The position numbers were made by a program, and so were the translations under genes. This document shows, one piece after another, positions 32,817 through 42,787 of a stretch of 64,000 nt of DNA (the stretch's first letter is position 1; each line of letters begins with the position of its first letter). This DNA comes from Silene latifolia (lineage: Eukaryota > Streptophyta > Magnoliopsida > Caryophyllales > Caryophyllaceae): NCBI RefSeq assembly GCF_048544455.1, contig NC_133536.1, positions 171,946,325-172,010,324 on the forward strand. The letters are read 5' to 3'. The notes under the pieces are model-generated. The model saw only the letters and a program-made list of their open reading frames with translations, had not been told where the DNA came from and did not search any database.

Positions 32817-33881
32817 TCATAATTCATAAGTACTAAGTTGGATTGACCATTTTGTCATTCTGCTTGATAACTCGGGTTTTCTTAGGACAGATTTGATAGA
32901 TAAATTGGTCCGGACTATTATTGAGTAACTCTCAAAGTAAGGTTTGAGTTTTGTACAGGATACGATTAATGCAAGTACATATTTTTCAAGTAATCCATCC
33001 CTTATTTCTGCATCCACGAGGCTTTTACTTACATAATAGACATGGTGTTGTTGGCCTTCAATCTCCTTGACCAAGACTTCACTTAGTGTTGTTTCAGTGA
33101 CTGATAGGTAAATTATAAGGGGTTCTCCTTTGTTTGGTTTGGCCAATAATGTTGGAGTGGACATGTAAGATTTTAATTCCTGGAAGGTTGTTTCGAGTTC
33201 AGGCATCCACTGGAATGACTTGTTCTTCTTGAGCAGGTTGTAGAATGACTTGCATCTTTCGGATAACCTGAATATGAATCTGTTCAGGGCTGTAACTCTT
33301 TGTGTCAACCTCTGGATATCCGTGACTGATTTAGGTGACTCTAGTTCCAGGATGGCTTTTATTTGTTCTAGACTATCCTCGATTCCTCTCTTTGTCACCT
33401 TGTATCATAGGAACTTGCCAAATGATACTCCAAAGTGGCATTTGGAGGGGTTGAATTTCATGTTGAATTCTTCTAGGATTTTGAATGCTGCTTCCAGGTC
33501 CTTTACATGATCCTCAGTCTTTTTTTATTTGACCACCATATCATCTATGTAGACTTCCATTATATCACCAATTTGATCTTTGAACATCATATTCACCAGG
33601 CGTTGATAGGTTGCCCCTGCATTCTTCAGGCCAAAGGGCATTGCAGTGTAGCAATATATACCTCTTTCTGTGATGAATACATTGTTCTCTTGATCAGGTG
33701 GGTGCATTTTGATTTGGTTGAATCCATTTGAGGCATCCATGAATGTTAGAAGTTCATGTCCAACTGTAGCATCCACCATTGCATCAATGTAAGGGAGTGG
33801 GAAGAGATCTTTTAGACAGGCTTTGTTTAGGTCTGTGTAGTCTACATAGACTCTCCATTTGCAATTTTTCTTCTGTACCAC
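32817..33881 (-). pseudogene. Reverse transcriptase and RNase H of Gypsy-2, palm to RNase H
   Basis: Reading down from 33,881: NCKWRVYVDYTDLNKACLKD, FNQIKMHPPDQENNVFITER, AMPFGLKNAGATYQRLVN and the catalytic YIDDMVVK box (near 33,530). A stop-rich gap of about 125 bases follows. The thumb and connection then run from 33,398 (GIEDSLEQIKAILELESPKS) and RNase H continues through VYYVSKSLVDAEIRDGLLEK and VRTNLSIKSVLRKPELSSRM. Both parts are in one frame. The upstream fingers lie beyond the CACTA insertion at 41,940-42,021. Confidence 0.85.
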
Positions 33882-33898
33882 AACCCCATTGGTGAGCC

Positions 33899-33901
33899 AT
33901 T
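33899..33901. repeat. Left target-site duplication of the CACTA element (ATT)
   Basis: ATT at 33,899-33,901 matches ATT at 41,937-41,939. Three-base duplications are the rule for CACTA elements. Removing the insert joins two parts of the Gypsy-2 reverse transcriptase in register with Gypsy-1 (GAACCATTCAGGGTACATTA there). Confidence 0.85.
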
Positions 33902-33931
33902 TACTACAAAAAGAATTAAAACAGGCGACTG
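33902..33931 (+). repeat. Left terminal inverted repeat of the CACTA element
   Basis: TACTACAAAAAGAATTAAAACAGGCGACTG pairs with the right end except at a few positions. The canonical first base C has become T. Confidence 0.88.
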
Positions 33932-34308
33932 ATTTTGGCGACTGAAATCAGTCGCCAAAGGTCAGTCGCGGACCTTAGTCGCCTTTTCTAGCTTTGGCGA
34001 CTAAAGTCGGTCGCCAAATTTGGCGACTGAAAAATCAGTCGCCAAATGATTAAAATGGCGACGGATGGGGTAGTCGCCAATTTGGCGACTGATTCAAGGT
34101 AGTCGCCAATTTGGCGACTGAATAGCAGTCGCCAAATGCCAATTCAGTCGCCTTTTTTGGGTGACGTAGCCAGTTTGGCTGAGGCAATTTGGCGACTGAT
34201 TTGGGATTTGGCGACTACAAATCAGTCGCCAAAATGGTGACTACCTTGAATCAGTCGCCAAATTGGCGACTGACTTGCAGTCGCCAAATCACAAATCAGT
34301 CGCAAAAG
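33922..34308. repeat. Left subterminal repeat array (GGCGACTG / CAGTCGCC)
   Basis: By hand count there are ten GGCGAC and eleven GTCGCC cores in about 390 bases, in both orientations and often as pairs such as TTTGGCGACTG...CAGTCGCCAAA. Such arrays bind the TNPA-type protein that brings CACTA ends together. Confidence 0.9.
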
Positions 34309-34556
34309 CTACTGTAAGTTTTGGTGGTTTTTTTCGTTTTCATTGCTAGCCAAATATTTACAACCTGCATACAAACCGATGTTCCACAACACCATACATC
34401 CCAAATTTCAACACACACAACACCATACATTTCAACCCAACACCTCCCAATTTCTCAAACTTCATTTCATATATTGAAAATGAAAGTTTTACAAGCTAAG
34501 CTATTCTAAATGTTCAAGTCCAAAGTGTTCAAGTTTTACAAGCTTACATGCTAAAA
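34309..34556. other. CACTA region left of the small gene
   Basis: Short AT-rich stretch with an ACACCATACAT(C/T) repeat; probably the 3' untranslated region of the adjacent minus-strand gene. No coding seen. Confidence 0.5.
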
Positions 34557-35958
34557 TCATCTTACTTGGAAGCCAACACCGGCTCCACTCCCCCCATGTG
34601 GACCATGCGGATCATTTGGATCGTAGTTGGATCTAGGTCCGGAGTTACAACCTTGCCACCAATTCTCAAACATTTCCATTCTTTCCTTCATTTGCCGGAA
34701 TTCTTCATCAAGTTTGGCAAGTTCTTCATCACGTTTGGCATCACGTTCATCACGCTCTCTTATTTGACCTTGAAGTTGACTAATAATTCCCGGTTGATAC
34801 GTGTTGCTGGGAATTGTTGAAGTCGATCTCCTACGCGTTTTCTCATAGAAAGCCGGTGTTGAACTTCCGGTACCATACACGTGCCCTTTCTTGAAGCCAT
34901 CCACCAACTTATACCATATGTCATTATCCGGAGTTTCTGTATTGGCGGCTTTTTCTTGTTCAAATGCTTCCTACAATATTAAACAAATGGTTGTAAGTTA
35001 ATATGGTAACCACCTTATATACGTCATTTTAAAAGAGAGTAAATTAACAAAAATTAAGTGTTACGGAAACTTACATATAATTGCTTGTCTTTTGGCTTAG
35101 TCCAAGTTCTAACCCCTTTGTGGTCAACCCGGAATGCGTGTCCGAAAAGCGATTCTGTACCGTCGCAATCGGCTGTGACTTCTTCTTTCCTCTCTGAATG
35201 AACAAAAAAACATACATGTTAGAAAATCAACAAAAAATCTAACATAAAATAAACATGTTGCATTGAAAACAAAAAAAAAAAGTGTGAAATAATAGACAAA
35301 CTTACCCCCAACATACGATTCCAGAACGATCGTGAACCCGCGTAATGAGTAGGCTCGTTCACGGCGTCTTCCTTTCCTCCTCTTTTGTTGAGGGATGCTT
35401 GCTTAGACTTCTTCTGAAACGCGGGAGTTTTGGTATGCTTTATTAAGCCTTCATACTTGTCACCTGCAATTACACATATGAAATCATAACTAATAAGTTA
35501 CTGATATTATTTATAATATAAGAGAGTATATACTAATTAATACAAATAACAAAATAAGTTAATTAAATACCTTTCATGTGGTCTGGTTCCTTTGGGCGCC
35601 TAACTACCTTCCAAATCACGTCCCGATATCGTCGAGTGCCGACTTCATCGTACCTGATACGGACATTCTGTTCTTGAGACGGTGACCAAGCAAATGCTTG
35701 CTACAAAAAAAAAAGCGACAAAATTTCATATTAGTATTTATAAAAGTATAACCTTGGTTATTAAAACAAAGAATTACGGAAAATATATACCCGAAAGTTA
35801 TTGAACCACGCCTCTCTTTGTGCATGAGAAGCTTGTGTCCACGATGTAGGAATTGGACCCACGAAATTAGTCTTCGTGCTTTGCGTGACACCTCGTACCA
35901 CGCAATCGTCCATAAACCTGCATTTATTTTGAACATGTAAAATTACAAACAATTATTA

Positions 35959-35990
<32 letters not shown>

Positions 35991-36226
35991 AGTAGACTAA
36001 TAAAGAATAAAACTTACCATAATCCCGCCGGCTCAAGAATCATCTTATGATCCGAAGTGTACCGTATCGGCACCCGTGGTGGCTCGTCGGTAGCGTCAGT
36101 CTCCTCACCGTCACCGTCACCGCATCGGATCCTCCCGCACAAACTCCTCCTCCCCTCTCCGGACGCGTACTCTGTCCTCCTCCCGAGCCGCCTCCACGCT
36201 TCCTACCTCGACCGCTCCACCATCTC
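34557..36226 (-). pseudogene. CACTA small gene: Ptta/En/Spm plant transposase-like (TNPA-type), six exons
   Basis: A minus-strand split gene whose exons fit GT-AG boundaries: 36,018 to about 36,226; 35,791-35,917; 35,571-35,700; 35,306-35,463; 35,075-35,193; 34,557-34,970 (TGA at 34,557-34,559). Translated pieces follow the plant Ptta/En/Spm family: VPIRYTSDHKMILEPAG; FMDDCVVRGVTQSTKTNFVG and AQREAWFNNF; VRIRYDEVGTRRYRDVIWKV; KQASLNKRGGKEDAV with HYAGSRSFWN; then VDHKGVRTWTKPKD. It ends in a charged coiled coil (RERDERDAKRDEELAKLDEE). It probably binds the subterminal repeats and helps excision. Exon 1 is Gly/Arg-rich and does not read in one frame from an obvious ATG, so the gene is probably damaged there. 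Confidence 0.75.
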
Positions 36227-36327
36227 GCAAATACAAATAAAAATTAACACAAATAATGATAAATGAAAATTATACAGACTTCTAAATTTTAATAATTTAC
36301 TCTTGAGGAATACAAAATTATACCAAT
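36227..36327. other. Short spacer between the two CACTA genes
   Basis: About 100 AT-rich bases between the stop of the transposase tail and the first exon of the small gene; both genes run leftward. Confidence 0.5.
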
Positions 36328-39300
36328 TTAATCATCTTCATCTTCAAACCCCTCGTCCTCATCCTCATCCTCTTCCTCATCGTCATCATCGTCATCATCA
36401 TCATCATAATCATCTTCATCTCCAAACCCCTCGTCCTTCCTCCTTTTCTCCTCCTCCCTTCTCCTCCTCACCTCATCTTCCCCCCTCGTCTTCTTCCCTT
36501 CTCTCCTCCTCCTCCTCCGCCTCATCCTCCCCCGGCAGTCTCTCTTCCACATCATAAAATTCTTCCTCTTCCATGTCTTCACCATCTTTATTCTCATGCT
36601 CATAGTTGATTTCATCGGGTGGAGACAAAAGCGTTTCATTTGAAACGTTTTCTTCTTGGAAAAAAGTTGTATCAACTTGTGACCGTGCCTTTGTCTTAAA
36701 GATTGCACACCACGCATTTTGATTTCTATCATTTGTTGTGCTTGGATAAGTAGCAAAATACACTTGATGAGCCTGATGTGCAAGTATAAATGGATCATAC
36801 TTAGAGTATGTTCTAGTACGATTCACTTCTACAAGCTTGTATTGTTCATGTACTCTCATTCCAAATGCACGAATTATCCTTCCAATCAACCTTGAATAAG
36901 ACAGTTTTATAAGCTCGGTCACGTCCACTATAACTAATTTCAAAGATATCTTCAACTATACCATAGTATTCGTTGTCATCAAGAGAAGAAATAGTAACCC
37001 CCAATTGCACCTAGCCTTACCTTTACCGTGGTTGAATGTTTGAAAATTAAACCCATTAACCGAGTATCGATTCCACGTTCTTACCATTTTTGAAGGACCA
37101 AAAGCCAAACTTCTTATCAAATCATCTTGAATATTCAACTCAATTACATGTTTCTAAAACCATGATGGAAATTGGTCCTCATGTTTGTCCCAAACATCAT
37201 CCTTACTTATATTAGGATTCCTCTGAATGAAATTATTAACAAACGTGTTTCGTATGGCTCCAAGAGGTCACAATTAGATAGCACGTAAAGGTGGGCACGA
37301 TTATACTCTTTATCATCCAAATATCGTGTTTGCCCCTTTGATGAACACCCTTCATCATCTTGAGTTTGAAAAAATTCGGGTAAACTTCCGTCTACTTCAT
37401 CCGGTTTCTCAACATTCAAGTTTTTTGCTTTGGTTTCTATATGTTTTTCAAAGTAAAGAGAACAAAAGTTTGCAATCTCTTCCGTTAAATAAGCATTGCA
37501 TATAGAACCTTCCACCCTAGCTTTATTACCAATTTTTTTCTTCAAATGATTAAGAAACCTATAAAAGTTAATGATGAGTTTTATTAATAATAAAGTTAAC
37601 ATATAATAAATAGATTAGTTATTATTATTAATTTTAATTTAAAAGTAGCTAGATTATCTTAATTACCTTTCAAATGGATACATCCACCTATATTGGACGG
37701 GTCCCCCAACTTTGGCTTCATATGGCAAATGAACCGGTAGATGCTCCATGGAGTTAAAAATGCAGGAGGAAAGATCATTTCAAGCTTACACAATATCTCA
37801 TGGTATTTGCTCTTCCGGATTTAATCATGTCATCAACACATATTGAAGAGGCACATAAATCTCGGAAGAATTGACTAATCTCAACAACTGCATTCCAAAC
37901 GTTTGTCGGCACGAGGTGTTTCAAAGCAACGGATAATAATCGCTCCATGAATACATGACAATCATGACTTTTCAAGCCTTGCAACTTCAGCTTCTTAAGA
38001 TCAACACATCGACTAAAATCTGATGCATACCCATCAGGAAAATTCAAATTTTGTAACCACTCACACAATACTTTTCTCTTAGCTTTGTCGAGAGTGAAAA
38101 TGGATGTTGGCTTAGACCCGTCGCCGCGAATGTGTAATTTGGGACGATGACAAAATTTCTGCAAATCTTTTCTAGAAGCAATGCTATCACATTTTTCACC
38201 TTCTACATCCATGATCATGTCAATTAGTTGCTCAAAAAAATTCTTTTCTATGTGCATTACATCCAAATTATGTCTTATCAACATTGTCTTCCAATAAGGA
38301 AGGTCCCAAAGAATGCTTCTTTTAAACCAACCGTTTTTCTGCTTTTTCAATTCTTTAAATTCTTCCTCGGTACCATCAATAGGGGATGGTAAATCACATA
38401 CCGTCTTCCATATCTCATCCCCAGGCACTCGTTTCGGAGGGGCATCAAGCACCTCTTTACCTTTTGTGAAAGCTTTCTTGTTCTTCCTATGTGGATTTCC
38501 CTCTCGTAAGAAGCATCTATGACAATCAAACCAGCTTATTTTCTTGCTATTGGGAAGCCAAAATGCTTTACTTTCCTCCATGGAACAAGGACATGCTTTT
38601 TGTCCTTGTGTAGTCCACCCAGATAGCATACCATAGGCGGGAAAATCATTTATTGTCCACAAAAGGGAAGCTTTAAGTTGAAAATTTTGTTTTTTAGACA
38701 CATCATAAGTTTCCACCCCAACTTCCCACAAATATTTCAACTCCTCCACCAATGGTTGTAAATAAACATCCAAATTACGTTTCGGGCTTTTTGGTCCGGG
38801 AACAATAAGTGACAAGAAGATAAATGGTCTTTTCATACATAACCAAGGTGGTAAGTTGTATGGTGTGACCATAACGGGCCAACAAGAATACTTCCTCCCA
38901 AAATTACCGAAAGGATCAAATCCATCCGTACACAAGCCAAGTCGTACATTGCGGGGTTCCTTGGCAAAATCACGATACATCTGATCAAATCGTTTCCATT
39001 CTTCCCCATCACTAGGATGACTCATCTTCCCCGGAGCACGTGGGTTTTCTTTGTGCCATCTCATTTGTTCGGCAATGTTTTTGGTGGCATAGATTCTTTG
39101 AAGTCTTGGTGCGAGAGGAAAGTAAAACAATTGGTTACATGCTATTGGTTTCTTACTCTTTTTGGCCCTCTTACTACCGTTGCCTTTTTTCAACACCAAA
39201 ACTGTATCTCCTTCACTTGTCTCATATCTATCCGCCCCACAATCTTTACATTTGTCAAGCAAAGCATCATCTTTCCAAAATAGCATACATCCTTCAGACA

Positions 39301-39974
39301 TGCATCAATCTTTTCATGCGGTAATCAAGACCTTTAACTACTTTTTTGGTAGTATAGAAACTTCGGGTCATGATATTATCATCGGGGAAAGATTCCTCAA
39401 GGAACGAGGCAATGCCATCAACAGCAACAAATGGCATATTGAACTCACATTTCAAGGTAATTAGCCTAGAAGCGGCTTGTAACAATGTCATTCTGCTTCC
39501 TTCATACAAGGGTTTTTCTGAGGCTTTTAACATGTCAAGAAAGGCTTTTGCTTGTGGGTGTGGCGGTTGTTCTTCTGAAGTAGTTATATGGTCATCACTA
39601 TTAAAAATAGTGGAATCCATAGCATCAACAACCATCTCTCTATATGGGTTCTCATCATTTTGTATTTGTTGGGTGTGAGTTTGTTCATGAATTGGAGAAT
39701 ATGCTTCTCCATGTGAAATCCAATTGTAATAATTTGGCTTAAACCCGTTTATAATGAGATGTTCTTCTACTACAATGTCAAGCTGGTATTTCAGGTTTTT
39801 GCATTTGGCACAAGGGCACCTATGTTTTTTGTCTACCAAGTCATATTCATCTTGTTGTTTAGCAAATTCAATAAACTCGCTAACACCCTTTATAAATCTA
39901 GCGGTAGGACGTCTTTTCTTATTGGAATGGTCTAATCTTCCTTCATACATCCATGAACGTTCCAATCTCTTCAT
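36328..39974 (-). pseudogene. CACTA transposase (TNPD/TNP2-type) gene
   Basis: The catalytic protein of the element, on the minus strand. From ATG at 39,974: a transposase-associated domain (MKRLERSWMYEGRL, FIEFAKQQ, HRCPCAKCKN); then, after a frame break near 39,310, the TNP2 core over 39,301-37,775 (CMLFWKDDALLDKCKDCGAD, FYFPLAPRLQRIYATK, RLGLCTDGFDPFGNFGRKYS, WTINDFPAYGMLSGWTTQG, LPYWKTMLIRHNLDVMHIEK). Further on is a DUF4218 region with a clean intron at 37,559-37,666. A DUF4216 region (36,490-37,140; LAFGPSKMV, then DPFILAHQAHQVYFATYPST) and a long Glu/Asp tail follow, in shifting frames. It cuts DNA at the element ends. Frame breaks make this copy defective. Confidence 0.88.
37559..37666 (-). 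other. Intron in the CACTA transposase gene
   Basis: On the minus strand CATTTGAAAG is followed by GTAATTAAG and the segment ends TTTTATAG before GTTTCTTAATC. Splicing joins YPFER-type coding to FLNHLKKK, as expected for the DUF4218 region. Length 108 bases. Confidence 0.75.
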
Positions 39975-40149
39975 TTTAATCTAAAGAAGACCCCAAAGAA
40001 ATTTAAACATTTTTAAAAAATAACAATAATATTAAATACAAAATTTAAACATTATACTCCACATTATACAATAAACATATGAAAACAATATATAAATATT
40101 GTCAATAAGTAATCCATCTTCGAATGGGGTCCTTATCACTCCAACCTAA
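39975..40149. other. Leader of the CACTA transposase gene
   Basis: AT-rich, no coding; upstream of the transposase ATG on the minus strand. Confidence 0.5.
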
Positions 40150-40362
40150 ACCCGTCAATGTACGTTTCAAGTCACTAGCAAACACACTTGTAATTTATTA
40201 ATGAGGAAAAAATTGGGCAGCAATTCCCTTCAGTTCTCCAAATACACATATACATGTATTCGGAGAACATTAAAGGGATCGCCACCAAACTCATTCCTCA
40301 TTAATAAATCACAAGTACGTGTTTACTACCTAAATGACTTGAAACGTACAAAGACAGTCCCA
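40150..40362. repeat. Imperfect inverted repeat (fold-back) in the CACTA element
   Basis: Arms of about 100 bases around a centre near 40,255. TGTACGTTTCAAGTCA (about 40,159) pairs with TGACTTGAAACGTAC (about 40,336), ATTTATTAATGAGGA with TCCTCATTAATAAAT, and TTCTCC-AATAC with GTATT-GGAGAA near the centre. It lies upstream of the transposase start. It could be a nested fold-back MITE or a hairpin that yields small RNAs. Confidence 0.75.
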
Positions 40363-40376
40363 AAATGGGGACTATT

Positions 40377-40405
40377 CAAGAATTACTCCTAATGAGTAAT
40401 TCTTG
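40377..40405. repeat. Perfect 11-bp hairpin
   Basis: CAAGAATTACT (40,377-40,387) and AGTAATTCTTG (40,395-40,405) pair perfectly around a 7-base loop, close to the larger fold-back. Confidence 0.8.
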
Positions 40406-40863
40406 AACGGGTACTAAGTCAACATCAAATCAAACAACAACACAATCAAGTACTAAATTAATTAAGTCAATCAATAGCCCAATTCAACCACATAGTAAAG
40501 GCTTCTATCCTAAAGTCCGTAACATAATTTGAACTAAAATTAGTAAATTTAAAAAGTAACTGGTAAGAGGAGGTTACCTAATCAAGTAAAAGCAAAAATG
40601 AAAAGAAAACAAGAAGCAACAGACTACAGTGCGGTGGTGCCTAGCAAATAAGGTGACAACCCCCGAAAAGAGAAAAGAAAAACAAAAATAACAAGGTTAT
40701 TCTACCTCAATTCATCAATAACATGAATTATCAAACTAAATTTATCAAAATCAAGTCCTAAAGAAGGTTCTACTTAGCTAATAGATAATTTCTCTTAATC
40801 CAAAAGACGGTTCCACTTAGCTAATTCCATTAATGCAAAGGACGGTTTCACTTAGCTTAACAT
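40406..40863. other. CACTA region between fold-back and trinucleotide tract
   Basis: No coding seen. It includes three spaced copies of a GACGGTT(C/T)CACTTAGCTAA-like unit (about 40,765-40,860). Confidence 0.5.
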
Positions 40864-40884
40864 TAATAATAATAAGGCGGTTTA

Positions 40885-40946
<62 letters not shown>

Positions 40947-40949
40947 TAA

Positions 40950-40981
<32 letters not shown>

Positions 40982-41098
40982 CTAATACTAATAATAATAA
41001 AAATAATAATAATAATACTAATACTAATAATAATACTAATACTAATACTAATAATAATACTAATACTAATACTAATACTAATAATAATAATAATAATG
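40864..41098. repeat. (TAA)n trinucleotide tract
   Basis: About 235 bases of TAA/AAT units with ACT variants that themselves recur as ACTAATACTAATAATAAT. The translated poly-Leu frame is an artefact. Confidence 0.97.
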
Positions 41099-41584
41099 AG
41101 ACGGTTTCACCAAGGCCCACCGCACCCACGGACCACCGCCACCCACGGACCACCGCCACCCTTCCCCCACCGCCACCCACAGCCGACCAAACCCCCACCC
41201 ATAACCCTAAACCTAAACACAAACCCCCTTAATCATTCCCTTTTAATTCAAAAACAAATTAAACTAAATCTAACTACAAATTAATCTAACATACTAACTA
41301 CAAATAAATCTAACAAACTAACCACAAATTAATCAAACTAACTACAAATTAATCTAACAAATTAAACAAATTAAACTGAAATTAAACAAAAAAAAACTAA
41401 CCTAATTAAAGAGAGTGATGGAGGCAATGAGAACGGTGGTCACGGTGGTGGAAGTGGTGGAAGTGGTGGTGTGGTTGTGTGGTTGTTGTCGTCGCCTTAA
41501 TCGCCCGCTGCTTCCTCTCTTTTTTTTTTTTTTGTTTCGAAAGAGTAAAGCAGGAGAGAGGAGTTCCGTTTTTCTATAAAAAAA
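41099..41584. other. CACTA right inner region
   Basis: A C-rich stretch with repeats of ACCGCCACCCACGG (41,125-41,185), then an AT-rich region with about four copies of AACTA(A/C)(A/C)(A/C)ACAAATTAATC. No coding is supported. It might contain the transposase promoter. Confidence 0.5.
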
Positions 41585-41925
41585 ATTGGCGACTGAAAAG
41601 CCATTTGGCGACTACACATATATCAGTCGCCAAATTTTAAAACTCGGTCGCCAAATTGATTCCCTTTTTAAAAAATGACAGCCTGGTTTCTACTAAAAAA
41701 ATTGGCGACTGAAATTCATTTTGGCGACTGAATTTCAGTCGCCAAATTGGCGACTACACATAAATCAGTCGCCAAATTTAAAATCTCGGTCGCCAAGTTT
41801 GATTCCCTTTTTAAAAAGATAAATCGCCAAATTAGCGACTGATTTCAGTCGCCAATTTGAAAATCAGTCGCCAATTTGGCGACTAAATATATCAGTCGCC
41901 AAATTTCGGTCGCCTGTTTTAGTTT
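41585..41925. repeat. Right subterminal repeat array (GGCGACTG / CAGTCGCC)
   Basis: By hand count there are six GGCGAC and nine GTCGCC cores. Part of the array is duplicated: the block from AATTGGCGACTGAAA to TTGATTCCCTTTTTAAAAA occurs twice (about 41,585-41,680 and 41,699-41,815). Confidence 0.9.
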
Positions 41926-41936
41926 TTCTTGTAGTG
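41907..41936 (-). repeat. Right terminal inverted repeat of the CACTA element
   Basis: Read inward: CACTACAAGAAAAACTAAAACAGGCGACCG. It keeps the canonical CACTA end and is followed by the ATT duplication (41,937-41,939). Confidence 0.93.
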
Positions 41937-42021
41937 ATTAGGGTACATTAATTTCCTGATCATTCTCATGTCCAGGAGTTTGTCCACCTCTTCATTAATG
42001 ATTGCATTGCATTCAGGGCGA
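41937..42021 (-). pseudogene. Reverse-transcriptase fingers of Gypsy-2, right of the CACTA insert
   Basis: This encodes, on the minus strand, the stretch before VVQKKN: about ECNAIINEEVDKLLDM then a MYP-like turn, matching Gypsy-1 (INKEVEKLLDMGMIREVMYP). Homology ends near 42,021, where Copia-3 gag begins. Confidence 0.75.
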
Positions 42022-42563
42022 ACTACTACATGAATGACTTGAAAAAGAGTCCTCATGAGCTACACTCCCTTCTCGTACAGACCGAGAAGGATATGAAATT
42101 GAGTGGGAGCATGAAGCAGGATGTTCTCACGATTTCCAACAAGGGTAAAGGTAAGGGCAAAGCTCCAGGCGACCGAACTGTAGGTAAGACAAAGTTTAAA
42201 AAGCCAGGAAACGGTAAGAGTGGGCCTGGTGAGACTAGTGGCTCACAGGGCAAGGCAAAGAGCAAGGGCGGTGACATTGAGTGCCACCATTGTCACAAGA
42301 CTGGACATTGGAGGAGGAACTGTCCCGTGTACCGTGAGGACATCAAAGCAGGCCGCGTCGTTCCTGTTGGTATGTCATCTTTTATTCATATGATTGAGAT
42401 TGACCATGCATGTTTCGGAACTTGGGTACTTAATACTGGTTGTGGTTTTCATCTGTGTAATCATTTTCAGGGCCTAAAGAACATCATACCTCTCGGAAAG
42501 GGTGATGTGGACCTGCGAGTTGGAAATGGAGCACGAGTTGCTGCAGTCTCCAAAGGAACATAA
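42022..42563 (+). pseudogene. Copia-3 gag C-terminus and protease
   Basis: Gag tail MNDLKKSPHELHSLLVQTEK, then DMKLSGSMKQDVL, a Lys/Gly-rich stretch, and a CCHC zinc knuckle with Cys-His-His-Cys spacing in CHHCHKTGHWRRNC (about residues 87-100) that binds RNA. The protease follows at once: TWVLNTGCGFHLCN. The catalytic Asp of the usual DTG is Asn here (GAT to AAT fits one G-to-A change), so the protease should be dead. The frame ends at a TAA at 42,561-42,563 inside the protease. The gag N-terminus is missing. Confidence 0.82.
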
Positions 42564-42787
42564 GTAATCCAGCTCCCTAGTGGGTTTGAGTTATTTTTAA
42601 ATAATCACATTACTATGTACCTAGTTTATCTAAGAACATCATTTCTGTTTCCGTACTCGATAACGACGGATTTGCATTTTCAATAAAGGATAATAGCTGT
42701 GTTTTCTCTTTCAATGAAATGATTTATGGCAAAGCAGTTTCCATGAATGGAATTTACATCTTAGATTAAACCACGGAAGTATTACAC
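42564..42787 (+). pseudogene. Copia-3 protease C-terminal part, frame broken
   Basis: The stretch shows copia protease coding in mixed frames: AATAATCACATTACTATGTACC and ATTTCTGTTTCCGTACTCGATAACGACGG recall the usual YVPLSKNIISVSVLDNDGF region. An in-frame stop precedes the next open frame at 42,788. Confidence 0.6.

Larger units (their letters stand above)
33902..41936 (-). mobile_element. CACTA (En/Spm-type) DNA transposon, complete
   Basis: An 8,035-bp element inserted in the Gypsy-2 reverse transcriptase with a 3-bp ATT duplication. The ends are inverted: the right end reads inward CACTACAAGAAAAACTAAAACAGGCGACCG, the left TACTACAAAAAGAATTAAAACAGGCGACTG. The first base of the left end is T instead of C. 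Both ends carry dense subterminal repeats of a GGCGACTG motif. Two minus-strand split genes lie inside: a transposase (about 36,328-39,974) and a Ptta/En/Spm-type protein (34,557-36,226). Both look damaged, so this copy is probably immobile. Confidence 0.93.
27223..42021 (-). mobile_element. Gypsy-2: Tat-type Ty3/gypsy retrotransposon, truncated and split
   Basis: A minus-strand relative of Gypsy-1. Upward in coordinate it has a 3' LTR (27,223-27,955), an antisense extra ORF (28,315-30,202), integrase, second RNase H remnant, RNase H, and reverse transcriptase to 33,901. A CACTA transposon interrupts it, and reverse-transcriptase coding resumes at 41,940-42,021. There it stops abruptly against Copia-3; protease, gag and the 5' LTR are missing. 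Order, motifs and short DNA matches agree with Gypsy-1. Confidence 0.87.

Noticed and set aside
33922-34308. CRISPR-like array
   Set aside because: Repeats are short, in both orientations and irregularly spaced, within CACTA ends of a plant genome; they are subterminal binding repeats.
36303-36557. Plus-strand His/Pro/Ser-rich ORF
   Set aside because: Shadow of the Glu/Asp-rich tail of the CACTA transposase gene.
40201-40392. Plus-strand 63-codon ORF
   Set aside because: Falls exactly on the fold-back repeat and is explained by it.
40863-41222. Minus-strand ORF with a very long Leu/Val run
   Set aside because: Translation of the TAA trinucleotide tract, not a membrane protein.
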